In this document: positions 18,818 through 27,880 of the stretch, one piece after another
Layout of the letters: every line of letters begins with the position of its first letter
Position numbering within the stretch: the first letter of the stretch is position 1
Source: DATAWK01 sp036267255
Lineage (GTDB): Bacteria; Acidobacteriota; Terriglobia; Terriglobales; Acidobacteriaceae
Assembly (NCBI GenBank): GCA_036267255.1
Contig: DATAWK010000043.1
Coordinates: 124,001 to 188,000 of the forward strand
DNA: 64,000 nt
Direction of reading: 5' to 3'
Notes under the pieces: generated by a model
Databases searched by the model: none
What the model was told of the DNA's origin: nothing
The model's input: only the letters and a program-made list of their open reading frames with translations
Program-made: the position numbers and the translations under genes

Positions 18818-18894
18818 GAAGGCGCGCCTTTCGCTCATTCCCGATCTCGTCTTGCAAAATGTACACGAAGTGATCCAACCAATTACGAGTACGA

Positions 18895-18924
18895 ACGCTA
18901 CCACCGCTGTATTCTCGTTGTCAA
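18895..18924 (-). promoter_or_regulatory. Possible sigma-70 promoter of the TonB receptor with a degenerate operator half-site downstream
   Basis: On the minus strand TTGACA (18919-18924) is followed after 18 bases by TAGCGT (18895-18900). The -10 is weak. Ten or so bases further down, at 18872-18885, the minus strand reads AATTGGTTGGATCA, sharing AATTGGT and a CA with the three strong fucose-locus operators but not their second half-site. Confidence 0.3.
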
Positions 18925-19343
18925 GCATTCGTAATATTGACGAAATTCAGGTCCAAGGGAATGCCAATTATGCGTTTATTTTCAATGGTTTGACCGATCT
19001 ATGCTTATGATGAGAATGGAGGGATTGCTCTTTAATTTCTTTGATTACATGGTCCATCCATTCGCTTTTCATTTACCGTGACGAGAGAGGGCGAATCGGT
19101 GGGAAAAGCATGGAATTAAAACTCGATTCGGCTGGCGCCACTCGAAAGAAACTGCATAAGTTTCGACAATTATTCCAATGCGAGCCGGAGCTTTTGTTTC
19201 TCACAGACAAATCGTGCGGATACGATCTATCGGCTTCCGCAATGTCCTAGAGCGACATATTTTGGACGCAGGCGAGACGGCGTCGAGTCCATGTGGCGGC
19301 GCACACACTGGCGAATTTACTGGATTGTATGATTGCAAACGAT
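18925..19343. other. Non-coding stretch between TonB receptor and FadR-type regulator
   Basis: About 420 bases without a convincing gene. Short open frames here have no recognisable product. No terminator hairpin was found for the regulator gene that ends at 19344. Confidence 0.5.
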
Positions 19344-20054
19344 TTATTTGGAAGGATGCGATCGGCCTACGAGATCCCGTGCATCGGTGATGTGCTCCTG
19401 CATGGCGCGTCGGGCGTCTTCAGGATTTCGCTCGCGTATCGCAGCGTAAATTCTACGGTGGAACATAAGCGGCTGGTCCAGAGAAACGCGATCGGAAAGC
19501 TGGCCCATACTCATGAGCAGCGTGCGATGAATCCCCTTAAAGAGAAGGTGGCAAATGCGGTTGCCACTGGCGCGAAAGATCGCTTCATGAAAAGCCAGAT
19601 CCGCGTTCAGTCGCTCGCGGGTGGTCTTGCTGCGTTCCATGGCAAAGATAGCATTGCGCAGCGCGGACAAATCTTCCACGGTGGCACGTTCGGCGGCGCG
19701 CGCCGTAAGTTCCGGTTCCATCATCAGGCGTGTCTCAAACAGCTCATGCTGCGAAAGATCATCGAGAAGCACCAGAAAGTCAATCGGCTCATTGAGGATG
19801 GTTTCGGCGCTGGCGCTCAAATAGGTACCGTCTCCGACATGCTGGGAAAGGACGCCCATGATCTCCAGTACCTTGAGCGCTTGCCGGACAGAGGCGCGAT
19901 TGACGCCAAACTCTTTGGCCAGTTCGCGCTCCGGAGGAAATTTGGAGCCAGGGGAAATTGCGCCAGTGGCGATCAGGCTTTTGATGCGACCGATGAGTTT
20001 CGCTGTGATCCGGGTATCCGGCTGTTCACGAGTTTCAGAGGTAGTACCGCGCAT
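19344..20054 (-). CDS. FadR-subfamily GntR transcriptional regulator
   Basis: DNA-binding repressor of 236 residues. The N-terminal winged helix (about 15-80) contains the GntR signature PPERELAKEFGVNRASVRQALKV, and the C-terminal FCD domain (about 95-225) is all-helical with the metal/ligand-pocket pattern DLAFHEAIF, MFHRRIY and EHI supplying Asp and three His. FCD regulators usually sense small organic or sugar acids. It is divergent from the Zn-dehydrogenase gene with 218 bases between, and three promoters in the adjacent fucose locus share an operator-like sequence. It is therefore the likely local regulator, sensing perhaps fuconate or a later intermediate. Effector and target assignment are inference; the family is clear. 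Confidence 0.88.
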   Translation of the reverse strand: MRGTTSETREQPDTRITAKLIGRIKSLIATGAISPGSKFPPERELAKEFGVNRASVRQALKVLEIMGVLSQHVGDGTYLSASAETILNEPIDFLVLLDDLSQHELFETRLMMEPELTARAAERATVEDLSALRNAIFAMERSKTTRERLNADLAFHEAIFRASGNRICHLLFKGIHRTLLMSMGQLSDRVSLDQPLMFHRRIYAAIRERNPEDARRAMQEHITDARDLVGRSHPSK

Positions 20055-20194
20055 CGGTTCGTCCCCGGCTGGCGGATGGCCAGTATTCTGACCATCTTAC
20101 AACGAAACATAACCAGAGAAGGTTCAGGATAGATTGGCACAACATTTATTCAGATTCAAAAATAATCAAATAAACAACAGTAAAAGCATGTTTC

Positions 20195-20223
20195 TTGACG
20201 CCTTCAAAGCAATTTCATATAAT
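20195..20223 (+). promoter_or_regulatory. Sigma-70 promoter of the dehydrogenase/sialidase-like operon
   Basis: TTGACG (20195-20200), an exact 17-base spacer, then TATAAT (20218-20223). The match to the housekeeping consensus is near perfect and it lies 50 bases before the ATG at 20273. Confidence 0.75.
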
Positions 20224-20233
20224 TTGTAATCGT

Positions 20234-20248
20234 TATGGCTGGACCAAT
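20234..20248 (-). promoter_or_regulatory. Operator-like site, copy 1 (fucose locus)
   Basis: Minus strand reads ATTGGTCCAGCCATA. It differs at one base from the site upstream of the RhaT-like gene (29932-29946). It lies about 10 bases after the -10 box, a position where a bound repressor would block transcription. Confidence 0.6.
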
Positions 20249-20272
20249 TTATCGTTGACCGGGCGGGATTGA

Positions 20273-21256
20273 ATGAAGCAGATCGTGTTGGAAGCACCGG
20301 GGAGATTCACAGAGCGGGAAGCGCCAGTACCGATAGCGGCGACGGGACAGGCTTTGGTTCAGATAGAAAAAGTCGGCGTGTGTGGGAGCGACTTTCATGC
20401 ATTTGCAGGGCGCCATCCGATCTACACGTACCCCCGGATCATCGGCCATGAATTGTCCGGGATCGTCATGGAAGTACCGGCCAATGATCGTGGAATTCAG
20501 GCAGGAGATCGCTGTGCCATTGAACCCTACATGAGCTGCGGCAAATGCCGGGCATGCGCAATGGGGCGGAACAATTGCTGCGAACACATCCGGCTTCTCG
20601 GCATCCATGTGGACGGGGGGATGCAGGAATATCTTTCCGTGCCCCTTGAGCTGCTGCACAAATCGAATCAATTATCGCTCGATCAACTGGCACTGGTGGA
20701 GACGCTCGGCATCGGCGCACATGCTGTTCTGCGCAGCCGTTTGAAAGCCGGCGATGAAGCCCTTATCGTGGGCGCGGGACCCATCGGAATCGCAGTGGCT
20801 CAATTTGCTTCTGCGCTGGGCGCGACAGTTCACATTGTCGAGAAGAACGAGTGGCGCAGAGCATTCGTGGAGCGCATGGGGTATACAGCATCGTATACCG
20901 CAGAGGATCGGCAGGCTGACGCAGTGTTCGACGCAACGGGGAACGCCGACGCGATGGGCAGTAGTATGGCTCACGTGGCGACGGGAGGCTCCCTGGTATA
21001 CGTCGGTCTGACGCGCGATCCCGTTTGTTTTGACGATGTGCTTTTTCATCGTAAAGAGATCACACTGCTGGCCAGTCGCAACAGTTTCAATCTGTTTCCA
21101 CAGATTATTCAGTTGATTGAAGAGGGCAAGATCGATACTTCGCACTGGATTACCGATCGCCTGAAACTCTCCGAGGTCGCGTCGCAATTTCAATTCCTGG
21201 CCACCCGGCAAACGCTCATCAAAGCCATCGTGGATGTGAACCGCCTCGACTCATAG
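20273..21256 (+). CDS. Zinc-dependent medium-chain alcohol/sugar-acid dehydrogenase
   Basis: MDR-superfamily oxidoreductase of 327 residues related to sorbitol, threonine and L-galactonate dehydrogenases. Catalytic zinc ligands are Cys in VCGSDFH and His-Glu in GHELSG; the structural zinc cysteines are all present in CGKCRACAMGRNNC. The Rossmann part carries GAGPIGIAVAQFA for NAD(P). Located in the fucose locus, it probably oxidises a fucose-derived intermediate such as 2-keto-3-deoxy-L-fuconate or a related sugar acid, but this is inferred from context. It is the first gene after the strong promoter at 20195 and is followed 5 bases later by the sialidase-like gene. ATG 20273 has only a weak GGGCGGGA ribosome site. 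Confidence 0.85.
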   Translation: MKQIVLEAPGRFTEREAPVPIAATGQALVQIEKVGVCGSDFHAFAGRHPIYTYPRIIGHELSGIVMEVPANDRGIQAGDRCAIEPYMSCGKCRACAMGRNNCCEHIRLLGIHVDGGMQEYLSVPLELLHKSNQLSLDQLALVETLGIGAHAVLRSRLKAGDEALIVGAGPIGIAVAQFASALGATVHIVEKNEWRRAFVERMGYTASYTAEDRQADAVFDATGNADAMGSSMAHVATGGSLVYVGLTRDPVCFDDVLFHRKEITLLASRNSFNLFPQIIQLIEEGKIDTSHWITDRLKLSEVASQFQFLATRQTLIKAIVDVNRLDS

Positions 21257-21261
21257 ATTGG

Positions 21262-22527
21262 ATGGAAGTGAACTCTCGTCCATGGCCGAAGGTCTTGATT
21301 TCCGGGTTGCTGACCTTCTTGCTGAACCTCTCAGCCACGGGCCAGACTGTGCGGCGCTCCAGTCCCCATGCTGTTCCCGGCCAGAGCCGCATCGATGCCA
21401 AAAACCTGGGCTATCCTGCTGACGGTAAGCTGCGGAGGATAGACTCGTCCGGCATTGAAGAGGCGTACCTGCCGGCGATTCAACCTTCTTCGCACGCGGC
21501 AAACCTCGTGGTTCTTAAGAATGGCGATGTCCTCTGTTTCTGGTTCACCGGGAAAGCGGAGGGGGACTCTGGTGTGGGCATCGCCATTTCCCGCTTGTCC
21601 CGCGGTTCTCGCCAGTGGACGCAACCTGTCCTCATTGACCGGAAGCTGGGCGAGTCCTACCAGAACCCGGTTCCCTTTCAGGCACCGGACGGTACTTTGT
21701 GGCTGTTGCATACCACGCAACCCGCCGGTCAGGGCCAGGCCGATGCACGGGTGCTGATTCTATGGTCACGAGACAATGGCCACACCTGGTCCAAACCGAA
21801 GGTGTTGTTTGACGCACCGGGATCGTTTCTTCGCAATCCGATCGTCCTCATGCCCGATGGCGGCTGGCTGCTTCCCATGTACTACACACCCAGCAAAGGT
21901 ATTACCACCGGAGCAGAGTCGAACTACTCCGTTGTGAAGATCTCACACGATCAAGGCCGGACGTGGAGAAACTGTCCAGTCCCTTACTCCAACGGATATG
22001 TCCAGCCGAGCGTGATCCGGCTAGCGGATCACCGCTACGTCGCCTTTTTTCGGAGCCGATTTGCAGATTGGATATTTAAGAGCACTTCCAGCGACGGCTG
22101 CCACTGGACAGCACCTGCACGAACAACGCTTCCCAACAACAATGCCTCGATCCAGGCCGCGATGCTCCGCGATCATCATATTGTCCTTGCCTTCGACAAC
22201 AGCAGTTCCGCAGAGACCAATCACAAACCCAAGATGGGGCCCCGCAAGCCGCTTGCCGTGGCTGTCTCAACCGACGACGGTGAAACCTGGAAATGGATTC
22301 GCAATGTTGAGACAGGCCGACATGCACAAGCTTTCGCCACAGGCGGAAATGACGCCGGCGAACCCGATGAATACTCCTATCCTTCTATCCTTCAGGATCA
22401 CGATGGCCAAATTGATCTGGCATTTACCTTTCGCAGAGAGACTATCAAATTTGTGCGTTTTCGCGAATCGTGGATGCAGGGAGTAGACGACGCTCGGACG
22501 CCTCTTACCCCATCCCTTCGACCTTGA
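21262..22527 (+). CDS. Exported sialidase-fold (BNR/Asp-box) hydrolase
   Basis: The product (421 residues) has an N-terminal signal segment (VLISGLLTFLLNLSATGQ) and a six-bladed beta-propeller of the sialidase superfamily. Three Asp boxes are visible: SRDNGHTW, SHDQGRTW and STDDGETW. Such proteins include GH33 exo-sialidases and relatives acting on other sugars. With GH29 and GH141 enzymes beside it, it more likely removes a decorating sugar from a fucosylated glycan than true sialic acid; I cannot assign the substrate because the arginine triad was not traced. It follows the dehydrogenase by 5 bases (same operon) and converges on the GH29 gene with 19 bases between the stops. No terminator hairpin is visible in that gap. 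Confidence 0.75.
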   Translation: MEVNSRPWPKVLISGLLTFLLNLSATGQTVRRSSPHAVPGQSRIDAKNLGYPADGKLRRIDSSGIEEAYLPAIQPSSHAANLVVLKNGDVLCFWFTGKAEGDSGVGIAISRLSRGSRQWTQPVLIDRKLGESYQNPVPFQAPDGTLWLLHTTQPAGQGQADARVLILWSRDNGHTWSKPKVLFDAPGSFLRNPIVLMPDGGWLLPMYYTPSKGITTGAESNYSVVKISHDQGRTWRNCPVPYSNGYVQPSVIRLADHRYVAFFRSRFADWIFKSTSSDGCHWTAPARTTLPNNNASIQAAMLRDHHIVLAFDNSSSAETNHKPKMGPRKPLAVAVSTDDGETWKWIRNVETGRHAQAFATGGNDAGEPDEYSYPSILQDHDGQIDLAFTFRRETIKFVRFRESWMQGVDDARTPLTPSLRP

Positions 22528-22546
22528 GCAGGGTTTTGCCTGTATC

Positions 22547-24088
22547 TCAAAATGGCTTCTTGAGCGTGATCCTGTAAACGAAAGCATCGTTGCATGGTTT
22601 TGTTTTCGGCGTGGTCAGGACCAAAGCCTCCTTGGTGAACTCCCATTTGATGGGCTCGTCGCTGCCAAGCATTTTTATGGAGTCGATCTCCGAGGGGTAC
22701 AACCCGGCCCATGTTTTGCCATTCGGCACCAGACTGGTGATATAAGCCCTGTCTCCCGGCCAGGCAAGGACGGTTACATATAGATAATCGTCTTTGGTGG
22801 TGAAGCGAATGTCCTGCGGCGTGTATTGCAGCGCATTGTTCTCATTGAACGGTCCGCTCTTTTTCAGCTGCGTTGGGCCTTCCGCAGCCACCAGCCATGG
22901 GCTTGTTCCGTAGATTGCCTCTCCATTGATTCGCAGCCAGTCTCCGATCCCGCGCAGTCGCTCCTTTGCCGGTTCCGGAATGGTGCCGTCGGGCTTTGGC
23001 CCCACATTCAGCAGAAGAAAGCCGTTCTTGCTGACGCGATCGACCAATCCCGTCACCAGCTCATTGACAGACTTGAATCCAATGCTCTTTACATATCCCC
23101 ACGCGCTTCCGCTGTCCACCGTCGTGTCGGTGATCCACTCGGAATAGGTCATATTCAATTCCTGTCCGAGCTCCAGGTCGTTAATGCCGACCCCAGGGGT
23201 AAAATTGTGGTTTTTGTAAGTCACTGTTACTTCCTTGCCCAGCGCTGCGGCCCGATTGAAGTAATAAGCCAGGAAGTTCTTCTTGTACCACTCCTGAATC
23301 AAGCGCAATCCAAAGTCGAACCACACGACATCGGGATCGTAGTTATCCACTACCTCAATCAGTTTCCCTTCCCATTCGTCGAGAAACTTTTTGTCCGGCA
23401 ACGCACCCGGTTCATGGCTTTCCCCGTAGAGTCCGGCATACCTGGGATCGCTAACGTCATATCGCTTGTCCCAAGTGGGAAAGTAAAACCAGTGCGCGGA
23501 GTGATGGAACGCGGTAAGAAACTTCATGTCCTGCTGTTTGATGGCCTTCGAAAGTTCGCCGACAACATCGCGTTTGGGTCCCATCTTTGCGGCATTCCAC
23601 TTTGAATATTTTGTGTTCCACATGGCGAAGCCGTCATGATGCTCGGCCACCGGACCGGCGAAGCGGGCGCCGGCATTTTTGAATAGTTCTGCCCACTCGT
23701 CCGCGTCGAAGTGACTGCCGGTAAACATCGGGATGAAGTCCTTGTAGCCGAACTTCTCCAGCGGCCCATAGGTGGCTATCTGATGTTTTGCATCGTCGGA
23801 GTTCGGCTTGGTGTACATGTTGTGGGCATACCAAGTTCCGTTCGCTCCGTACGCCGGGACGGAGTAAATGCCCCAGTGCGTGTAGATGCCGAACTTACCA
23901 TCTCTGAGCCATTGAGGAACAGCGATGTTGCGCAGTGAATTCCACGACGGCTGGAACGGACCCTTGCCTGCAGCGGCGCTCTTCATATGTTTATGACCTG
24001 CGGCCAGCGCAAGAGGGCTGACCAGGGAGCCTGCGGAAAGAGCGACACCGCTCTTCAGGAGATCGCGTCTGTTATAAGTGATAGCCAT
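22547..24088 (-). CDS. GH29 alpha-L-fucosidase
   Basis: Exported enzyme that hydrolyses terminal alpha-L-fucose with retention. The N-terminal NRRDLLKSG followed by a hydrophobic stretch is a Tat signal. The catalytic barrel has HWGIYSVPAYG, the AEHHDGFAMW block (substrate binding) and the nucleophile Asp in VWFDFG near residue 258; LLLNVGPKPDG is another GH29 hallmark. A beta-sandwich C-terminal domain follows. ATG 24088 (or 24091) is preferred over an upstream ATG because GAGGA lies just before it. It is the last gene of the minus-strand group GH141-mutarotase-GH29, 140 bases after the mutarotase. The family is certain; linkage preference is unknown. Confidence 0.93.
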   Translation of the reverse strand: MAITYNRRDLLKSGVALSAGSLVSPLALAAGHKHMKSAAAGKGPFQPSWNSLRNIAVPQWLRDGKFGIYTHWGIYSVPAYGANGTWYAHNMYTKPNSDDAKHQIATYGPLEKFGYKDFIPMFTGSHFDADEWAELFKNAGARFAGPVAEHHDGFAMWNTKYSKWNAAKMGPKRDVVGELSKAIKQQDMKFLTAFHHSAHWFYFPTWDKRYDVSDPRYAGLYGESHEPGALPDKKFLDEWEGKLIEVVDNYDPDVVWFDFGLRLIQEWYKKNFLAYYFNRAAALGKEVTVTYKNHNFTPGVGINDLELGQELNMTYSEWITDTTVDSGSAWGYVKSIGFKSVNELVTGLVDRVSKNGFLLLNVGPKPDGTIPEPAKERLRGIGDWLRINGEAIYGTSPWLVAAEGPTQLKKSGPFNENNALQYTPQDIRFTTKDDYLYVTVLAWPGDRAYITSLVPNGKTWAGLYPSEIDSIKMLGSDEPIKWEFTKEALVLTTPKTKPCNDAFVYRITLKKPF

Positions 24089-24228
24089 CATTTCCTCACG
24101 TATGCGGTTTGTGGTGCACTGTCCGGCAAATGGCATGGCATCGAGCGGCGGCTACCAGCCATGAAATTCAAATCGGGTGCGTATCGGTCGCCATCGTGCC
24201 ACGCCCGAGACCGATGCCCGGAGCCATG

Positions 24229-24558
24229 TCACGGATTGCGATAGACCTCGCGCATGATCGACCAGGAATGTTCCCCTGGCAATGGAATCTGCATGGGATC
24301 CGTTGTGCTCAACCATTGCTGATTGCGCGGTTCGGCGGCAAGCTTCTCCATGTCGGCCTTGTAATCGCTTCCGGTGTACTCGTAGTAGCCGAATAGATAG
24401 TAGCGATCGTTCTCAAGCTGGTGAATAAATATGGAGAAGTTGTGCATGTGGTATTTCGTCAGCAGATCGCGGACACCTGCATTGGATGCGGCATGAAGTG
24501 CCTCATATGCGCTGATGCGATCAGGATGAACGCCAATCACCATTCCTATTCGTTTCAC
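24229..24558 (-). CDS. L-rhamnose/L-fucose mutarotase (RhaM family)
   Basis: A 109-residue cytoplasmic protein of the RhaM fold, which interconverts alpha and beta anomers of 6-deoxy-sugars. Typical motifs are an early GVHPDRISAYEALH, HNFSIF with the catalytic-region His, YYLFGYYEYTG, and a late tryptophan-rich end. In a fucosidase cluster it most likely handles L-fucose. The start is GTG 24558, backed by a perfect AAAGGAG eight bases upstream; that ribosome site sits at the end of the GH141 gene, whose stop is 2 bases away, so the genes are coupled. A longer in-frame reading to 24636 would overlap the GH141 coding region and is not supported. Confidence 0.87.
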   Translation of the reverse strand: MKRIGMVIGVHPDRISAYEALHAASNAGVRDLLTKYHMHNFSIFIHQLENDRYYLFGYYEYTGSDYKADMEKLAAEPRNQQWLSTTDPMQIPLPGEHSWSIMREVYRNP

Positions 24559-24560
24559 GG

Positions 24561-26873
24561 TTAACTCCTTTCGTCCGGGGGAGCACCAGAATTCTCTGGC
24601 CGCCATTTTTCTGGAAAGTCCCTGGTCAATCCCCACGCACCCATATCAAAGTTGGTAAATCCGAGCTTGAGCGCCGGCGACTCCGGACGTACCCGGAAAT
24701 CGTGATGCTCCGGATCGAGAAAGAGCGGATCGGCGAAGACAGAATGCCTGTCGAATCCAAGACCTTGCCAGTCGGCAAGGTTGTAGCGGTGCGGATTTCT
24801 TTTGCCGTCTTCCGAGCGAAGCTGGTCCACTACGGCCTGAAACTCTCCCTGTGTGGAATAGAAGCAGTTCCGGTCGATTTCATCGAACCATGGACCGACG
24901 GCCGGCGGCGCGATGACGGAATAAATCATCTGAGGCCACCAGGGCCATCCAGCGGGCCATTCCGCATTTCCGGGATCCATCACGGTGATGTTGTTGTAGT
25001 AGCGATCGTGATTGAAGTTGTTCCCTACGTGAAAACAGGGAGCGGCTTTGGCCATGTACCAGATATTGTTGTGTACCTCGCGATAGGCGCCTTCGCGCCA
25101 CTTCATGCTGACGCCGCCAATCGAAATGTTGTTATAGATTTTGTAGTTGGAGGCACCGTCGTCCAGATCGAGACCCCATCCGGACTTTTCATCGAAGAAG
25201 TTGTTGCGCACGATGACCGGTTCCATCGCATCGACTAAGACATCCCACGCATCAATGCTTCGGTCTGCAGTATAGGGAGCGTGGGACTGCGCGAGACTCC
25301 AGGCGCGATCTCGTCCCCAGGCGTTGAAGGGACCATGATCGCTGGTTTCGAGAACCGTGTCGTGGGTGTGGTTGAATTCGATGACGTGGCCACCCCATGT
25401 GCTGTCTCCGATGCAGATGGCGGCACGCGGCATGTTATAGATCAGGTTGTGGCCGGCTGTGATTCGCTTCGCCCGCGAGATGTACACTGCGGCGACCTGC
25501 TTGCCATAGAAGCCGCAGTCGTGCACCAGATTGTTGGTGGCCTGACATTCAAACGGGAAGGCCCGCTGCGTACCATTCGTCTGCTCAAGGTCACCGACAA
25601 AGCACATGGCGCTATCGCCGGTCTCGGTGAATTTGCATCCCGTTACAGAAAAATTTCGGTTGTAGTTGTTGACGAAAACGGCGTTCCCACCGACAGCGTC
25701 GAACCAGCAATCCTGAATGGAGCACTGCCGCGTGCCTTCGGCGAAGACGGCCCCACCTCGATGGATGGACCAGTCGCTGAGCGACGGCACATCATACTGG
25801 CACATGTAGGTACTGAGCGTGTGGGCGAAACGGACGCCTTGCACAGTTATGTTTTGAACCGGCGCTGACTGTGTGCCCGCGAAATGAAGGATGTGTTCTA
25901 GCTGCGGAACCTCAACCAACGCAGTCCTCAGGTCTGTTCCCTGCTGCGGGTAGTAATAGAGAATGCTTTTCCGCTTGTCGAGGAACCATTCTCCGGGAGA
26001 GTCAAGTTCCTCAAAGACGTTTTCGATGAAGTACCGCGATTGGCTACCCACTTTGGCTGGATTCTTATCCCACTTCGCACCAATCTGCTGGCCGCCTTCA
26101 CCAAACCAGATGGAATGCGTCTCACGGTCGATACCTTTGAGTTGCCATTGCAGATTTCCCCAATACGCCTCCTGGAAGATATGGATCTCTGCGTCTTCCG
26201 GATTCGACCAATGCCGATTCGTAAATGTGGCCGGATCGAACCGCACTCCCCGCGGCGCCAGGCCGGGGAAGGTCATATCTGCATCCGGCCCGGCATAAGG
26301 ATCCTGCTCATGCGATGGAATCGAACCAGCAGCCTGCAGATATCCCGACTTGCCCGGCTGGGATGGATCGTAGTTTGGGTAGCGCGCGCGAATCTGCCGC
26401 TGGCCATTGACGAAGAGTTGCGTGAAGTCGAGTCCAGCAGGGACTGATGTCTTCATAATGCCGCTCTTGTATGGGGTCCAGCTGCAGGATAGGGATCGGC
26501 CGCCGCTGAGGACAACGGTTTCTCCCGGGCTGGCGGCATAGATCACCGGCGCGTTGGCAGTGCCGGAATCGTTAGGCCCGAAGGTGAGCGCAGTCTCGAG
26601 ATAGTAGGTTCCTTGTCTCATCCAGACATGCGTGGGGCCGCTGCGTGTAGCCCTGCGCACCGCCCGTTGCGCACGGGCGAGGGTCGCGAATGGTTTCTCT
26701 TCGGTTCCAGGATGGCGATCGTTTCCAGCAGGCGATACATAGAATGCATCGGCATTGAGCGGCTGCTGTTGCTCTGTTGAAGCTTCCGCATCGAGCTCTT
26801 CAAATTCGGGAAGGATGCCACCCGCCGCAATGGCCGCGCTGCCCGTCAGCTTAAGAAAATCACGTCTACGCAT
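24561..26873 (-). CDS. GH141-like right-handed beta-helix glycosidase (probable alpha-L-fucosidase)
   Basis: The product (770 residues) carries a Tat signal (MRRRDFLKLTGSAAIAAGG) and begins the mature part with FYVSPAGNDRHPGTEEKPFATLARAQ, a sequence typical of GH141 and related beta-helix proteins. A long parallel beta-helix follows with repeated asparagine ladders (TNNLVHDCGFYGKQ, NNISIGGVSMK, NNFFDEKSGWG). Characterised GH141 members include an alpha-L-fucosidase from rhamnogalacturonan-II degradation and a xylanase. Neighbouring GH29, mutarotase and fuconolactonase genes favour fucosidase. It has its own promoter (26896-26923) with an operator-like palindrome immediately upstream of the start, and is translationally linked to the mutarotase. 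Confidence 0.78.
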   Translation of the reverse strand: MRRRDFLKLTGSAAIAAGGILPEFEELDAEASTEQQQPLNADAFYVSPAGNDRHPGTEEKPFATLARAQRAVRRATRSGPTHVWMRQGTYYLETALTFGPNDSGTANAPVIYAASPGETVVLSGGRSLSCSWTPYKSGIMKTSVPAGLDFTQLFVNGQRQIRARYPNYDPSQPGKSGYLQAAGSIPSHEQDPYAGPDADMTFPGLAPRGVRFDPATFTNRHWSNPEDAEIHIFQEAYWGNLQWQLKGIDRETHSIWFGEGGQQIGAKWDKNPAKVGSQSRYFIENVFEELDSPGEWFLDKRKSILYYYPQQGTDLRTALVEVPQLEHILHFAGTQSAPVQNITVQGVRFAHTLSTYMCQYDVPSLSDWSIHRGGAVFAEGTRQCSIQDCWFDAVGGNAVFVNNYNRNFSVTGCKFTETGDSAMCFVGDLEQTNGTQRAFPFECQATNNLVHDCGFYGKQVAAVYISRAKRITAGHNLIYNMPRAAICIGDSTWGGHVIEFNHTHDTVLETSDHGPFNAWGRDRAWSLAQSHAPYTADRSIDAWDVLVDAMEPVIVRNNFFDEKSGWGLDLDDGASNYKIYNNISIGGVSMKWREGAYREVHNNIWYMAKAAPCFHVGNNFNHDRYYNNITVMDPGNAEWPAGWPWWPQMIYSVIAPPAVGPWFDEIDRNCFYSTQGEFQAVVDQLRSEDGKRNPHRYNLADWQGLGFDRHSVFADPLFLDPEHHDFRVRPESPALKLGFTNFDMGAWGLTRDFPEKWRPENSGAPPDERS

Positions 26874-26882
26874 AAGTGCCTT

Positions 26883-26897
26883 ATTGGATGCACCAAT
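26883..26897 (-). promoter_or_regulatory. Operator-like site, copy 2 (fucose locus)
   Basis: ATTGGTGCATCCAAT on the minus strand, a nearly perfect palindrome with ATTGG/CCAAT arms. It overlaps the last bases of the -10 box and lies 10 bases before the GH141 start codon. Confidence 0.6.
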
Positions 26898-26923
26898 TTT
26901 ACATAGATGTTACGTAGCGTCAA
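26896..26923 (-). promoter_or_regulatory. Sigma-70 promoter of the GH141 operon
   Basis: Minus-strand TTGACG (26918-26923), 16-base spacer, TAAAAT (26896-26901). It gives a leader of about 15-20 bases. Confidence 0.6.
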
Positions 26924-27052
26924 GATGAAGGTGCTAATTCAATGAAAACTTCCGATTAATTTATGGGAAATCGGCAAATCCTTCGATTTGGAAAACAAGT
27001 TGACATTGGGTGGACCTTTTTCGATATACAGGATGCCGCTCCCGATTTTTCT

Positions 27053-27880
27053 TCAGAGCCCGTAGGCAGCAATCGCCGAGTTCCTGCAGATGCACCCCTG
27101 CTCATCAGGAGACAATTCTGCGATGAAAGAGCGGAAAGCGTTCATCCAGATTCCGTATTCTCCTGCAAGCGTCAACACTGGCCAGTCGGAGCCAAACATG
27201 AGCCTCTTCGGGCCGAAAGCGGAAAGGACAACGTCAAAATAAGGCCGCAGGGTGGAGGCGGTCCAGGTATTCCAGTCCGCTTCCGTTGCCATGCCGGAGA
27301 CCTTGCAATAGACGTTCTCGCGTTTTGCCAGCTCCTCCATTCCCTCCCGCCACGGCGAGAGGACCCCTTCTTTGATTTTCGGTTTCGCGATGTGATCGAT
27401 TACGAAGACCTGTTCGGGATGGCGATCGACAAACGTAAGAGTCTGGGGCAAATGACGCTCGAAGATGAGAATGTCATACGTCAGATTAAAGTTTCTGAGC
27501 AGACGGATGCCGCGGTTGAATTCGTCGCGCAACATATAGAAATCGTCAGGTTCGTCGTGCAGGACATGCCGCACTGCTTTCAGTTCTGGATTTTGTGCAT
27601 AGCGCTCCAGGTAGCTGCCGACATTGGGATGGGCGAGCGGAACCCATCCGACCACGCCGAGTATGAAGGGGTAGCGCGCGGCGAGCTCCAGCAGCCACTC
27701 TGTTTCTTCCGTCGTCTGCCGAGCCTGTACGGCAATGGTCCCTTCCACGCCGGACTCGCGCATGACCTGCTCCAGTTCCGGGATAAGAAAATTGCGGCGG
27801 AGTTTGGCCATTGCGCCGCTCATCCATACATAATCACGGTCGTTGTACTGCCAGAGGTGATGGTGGGCATCGATGATCAA
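27053..27880 (-). CDS. L-fucono-1,5-lactonase-like amidohydrolase (COG3618)
   Basis: Metal-dependent lactonase of 275 residues that should open L-fucono-1,5-lactone to L-fuconate. The first metal site HxH is IIDAHHHLW, followed by GVVGWVPL, VRHVLHDEP (conserved in sugar lactonases of this family), the strand YDILIF, and FVIDHIAKP and MFGSDWPV with the late catalytic Asp. The only plausible start is TTG 27880, immediately after the stop of the aldo/keto reductase, with GGAG eight bases upstream. It is third in the unit RhaT-like, aldo/keto reductase, lactonase; 179 bases separate it from GH141, which has its own promoter. Confidence 0.85.
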   Translation of the reverse strand: MIIDAHHHLWQYNDRDYVWMSGAMAKLRRNFLIPELEQVMRESGVEGTIAVQARQTTEETEWLLELAARYPFILGVVGWVPLAHPNVGSYLERYAQNPELKAVRHVLHDEPDDFYMLRDEFNRGIRLLRNFNLTYDILIFERHLPQTLTFVDRHPEQVFVIDHIAKPKIKEGVLSPWREGMEELAKRENVYCKVSGMATEADWNTWTASTLRPYFDVVLSAFGPKRLMFGSDWPVLTLAGEYGIWMNAFRSFIAELSPDEQGCICRNSAIAAYGL

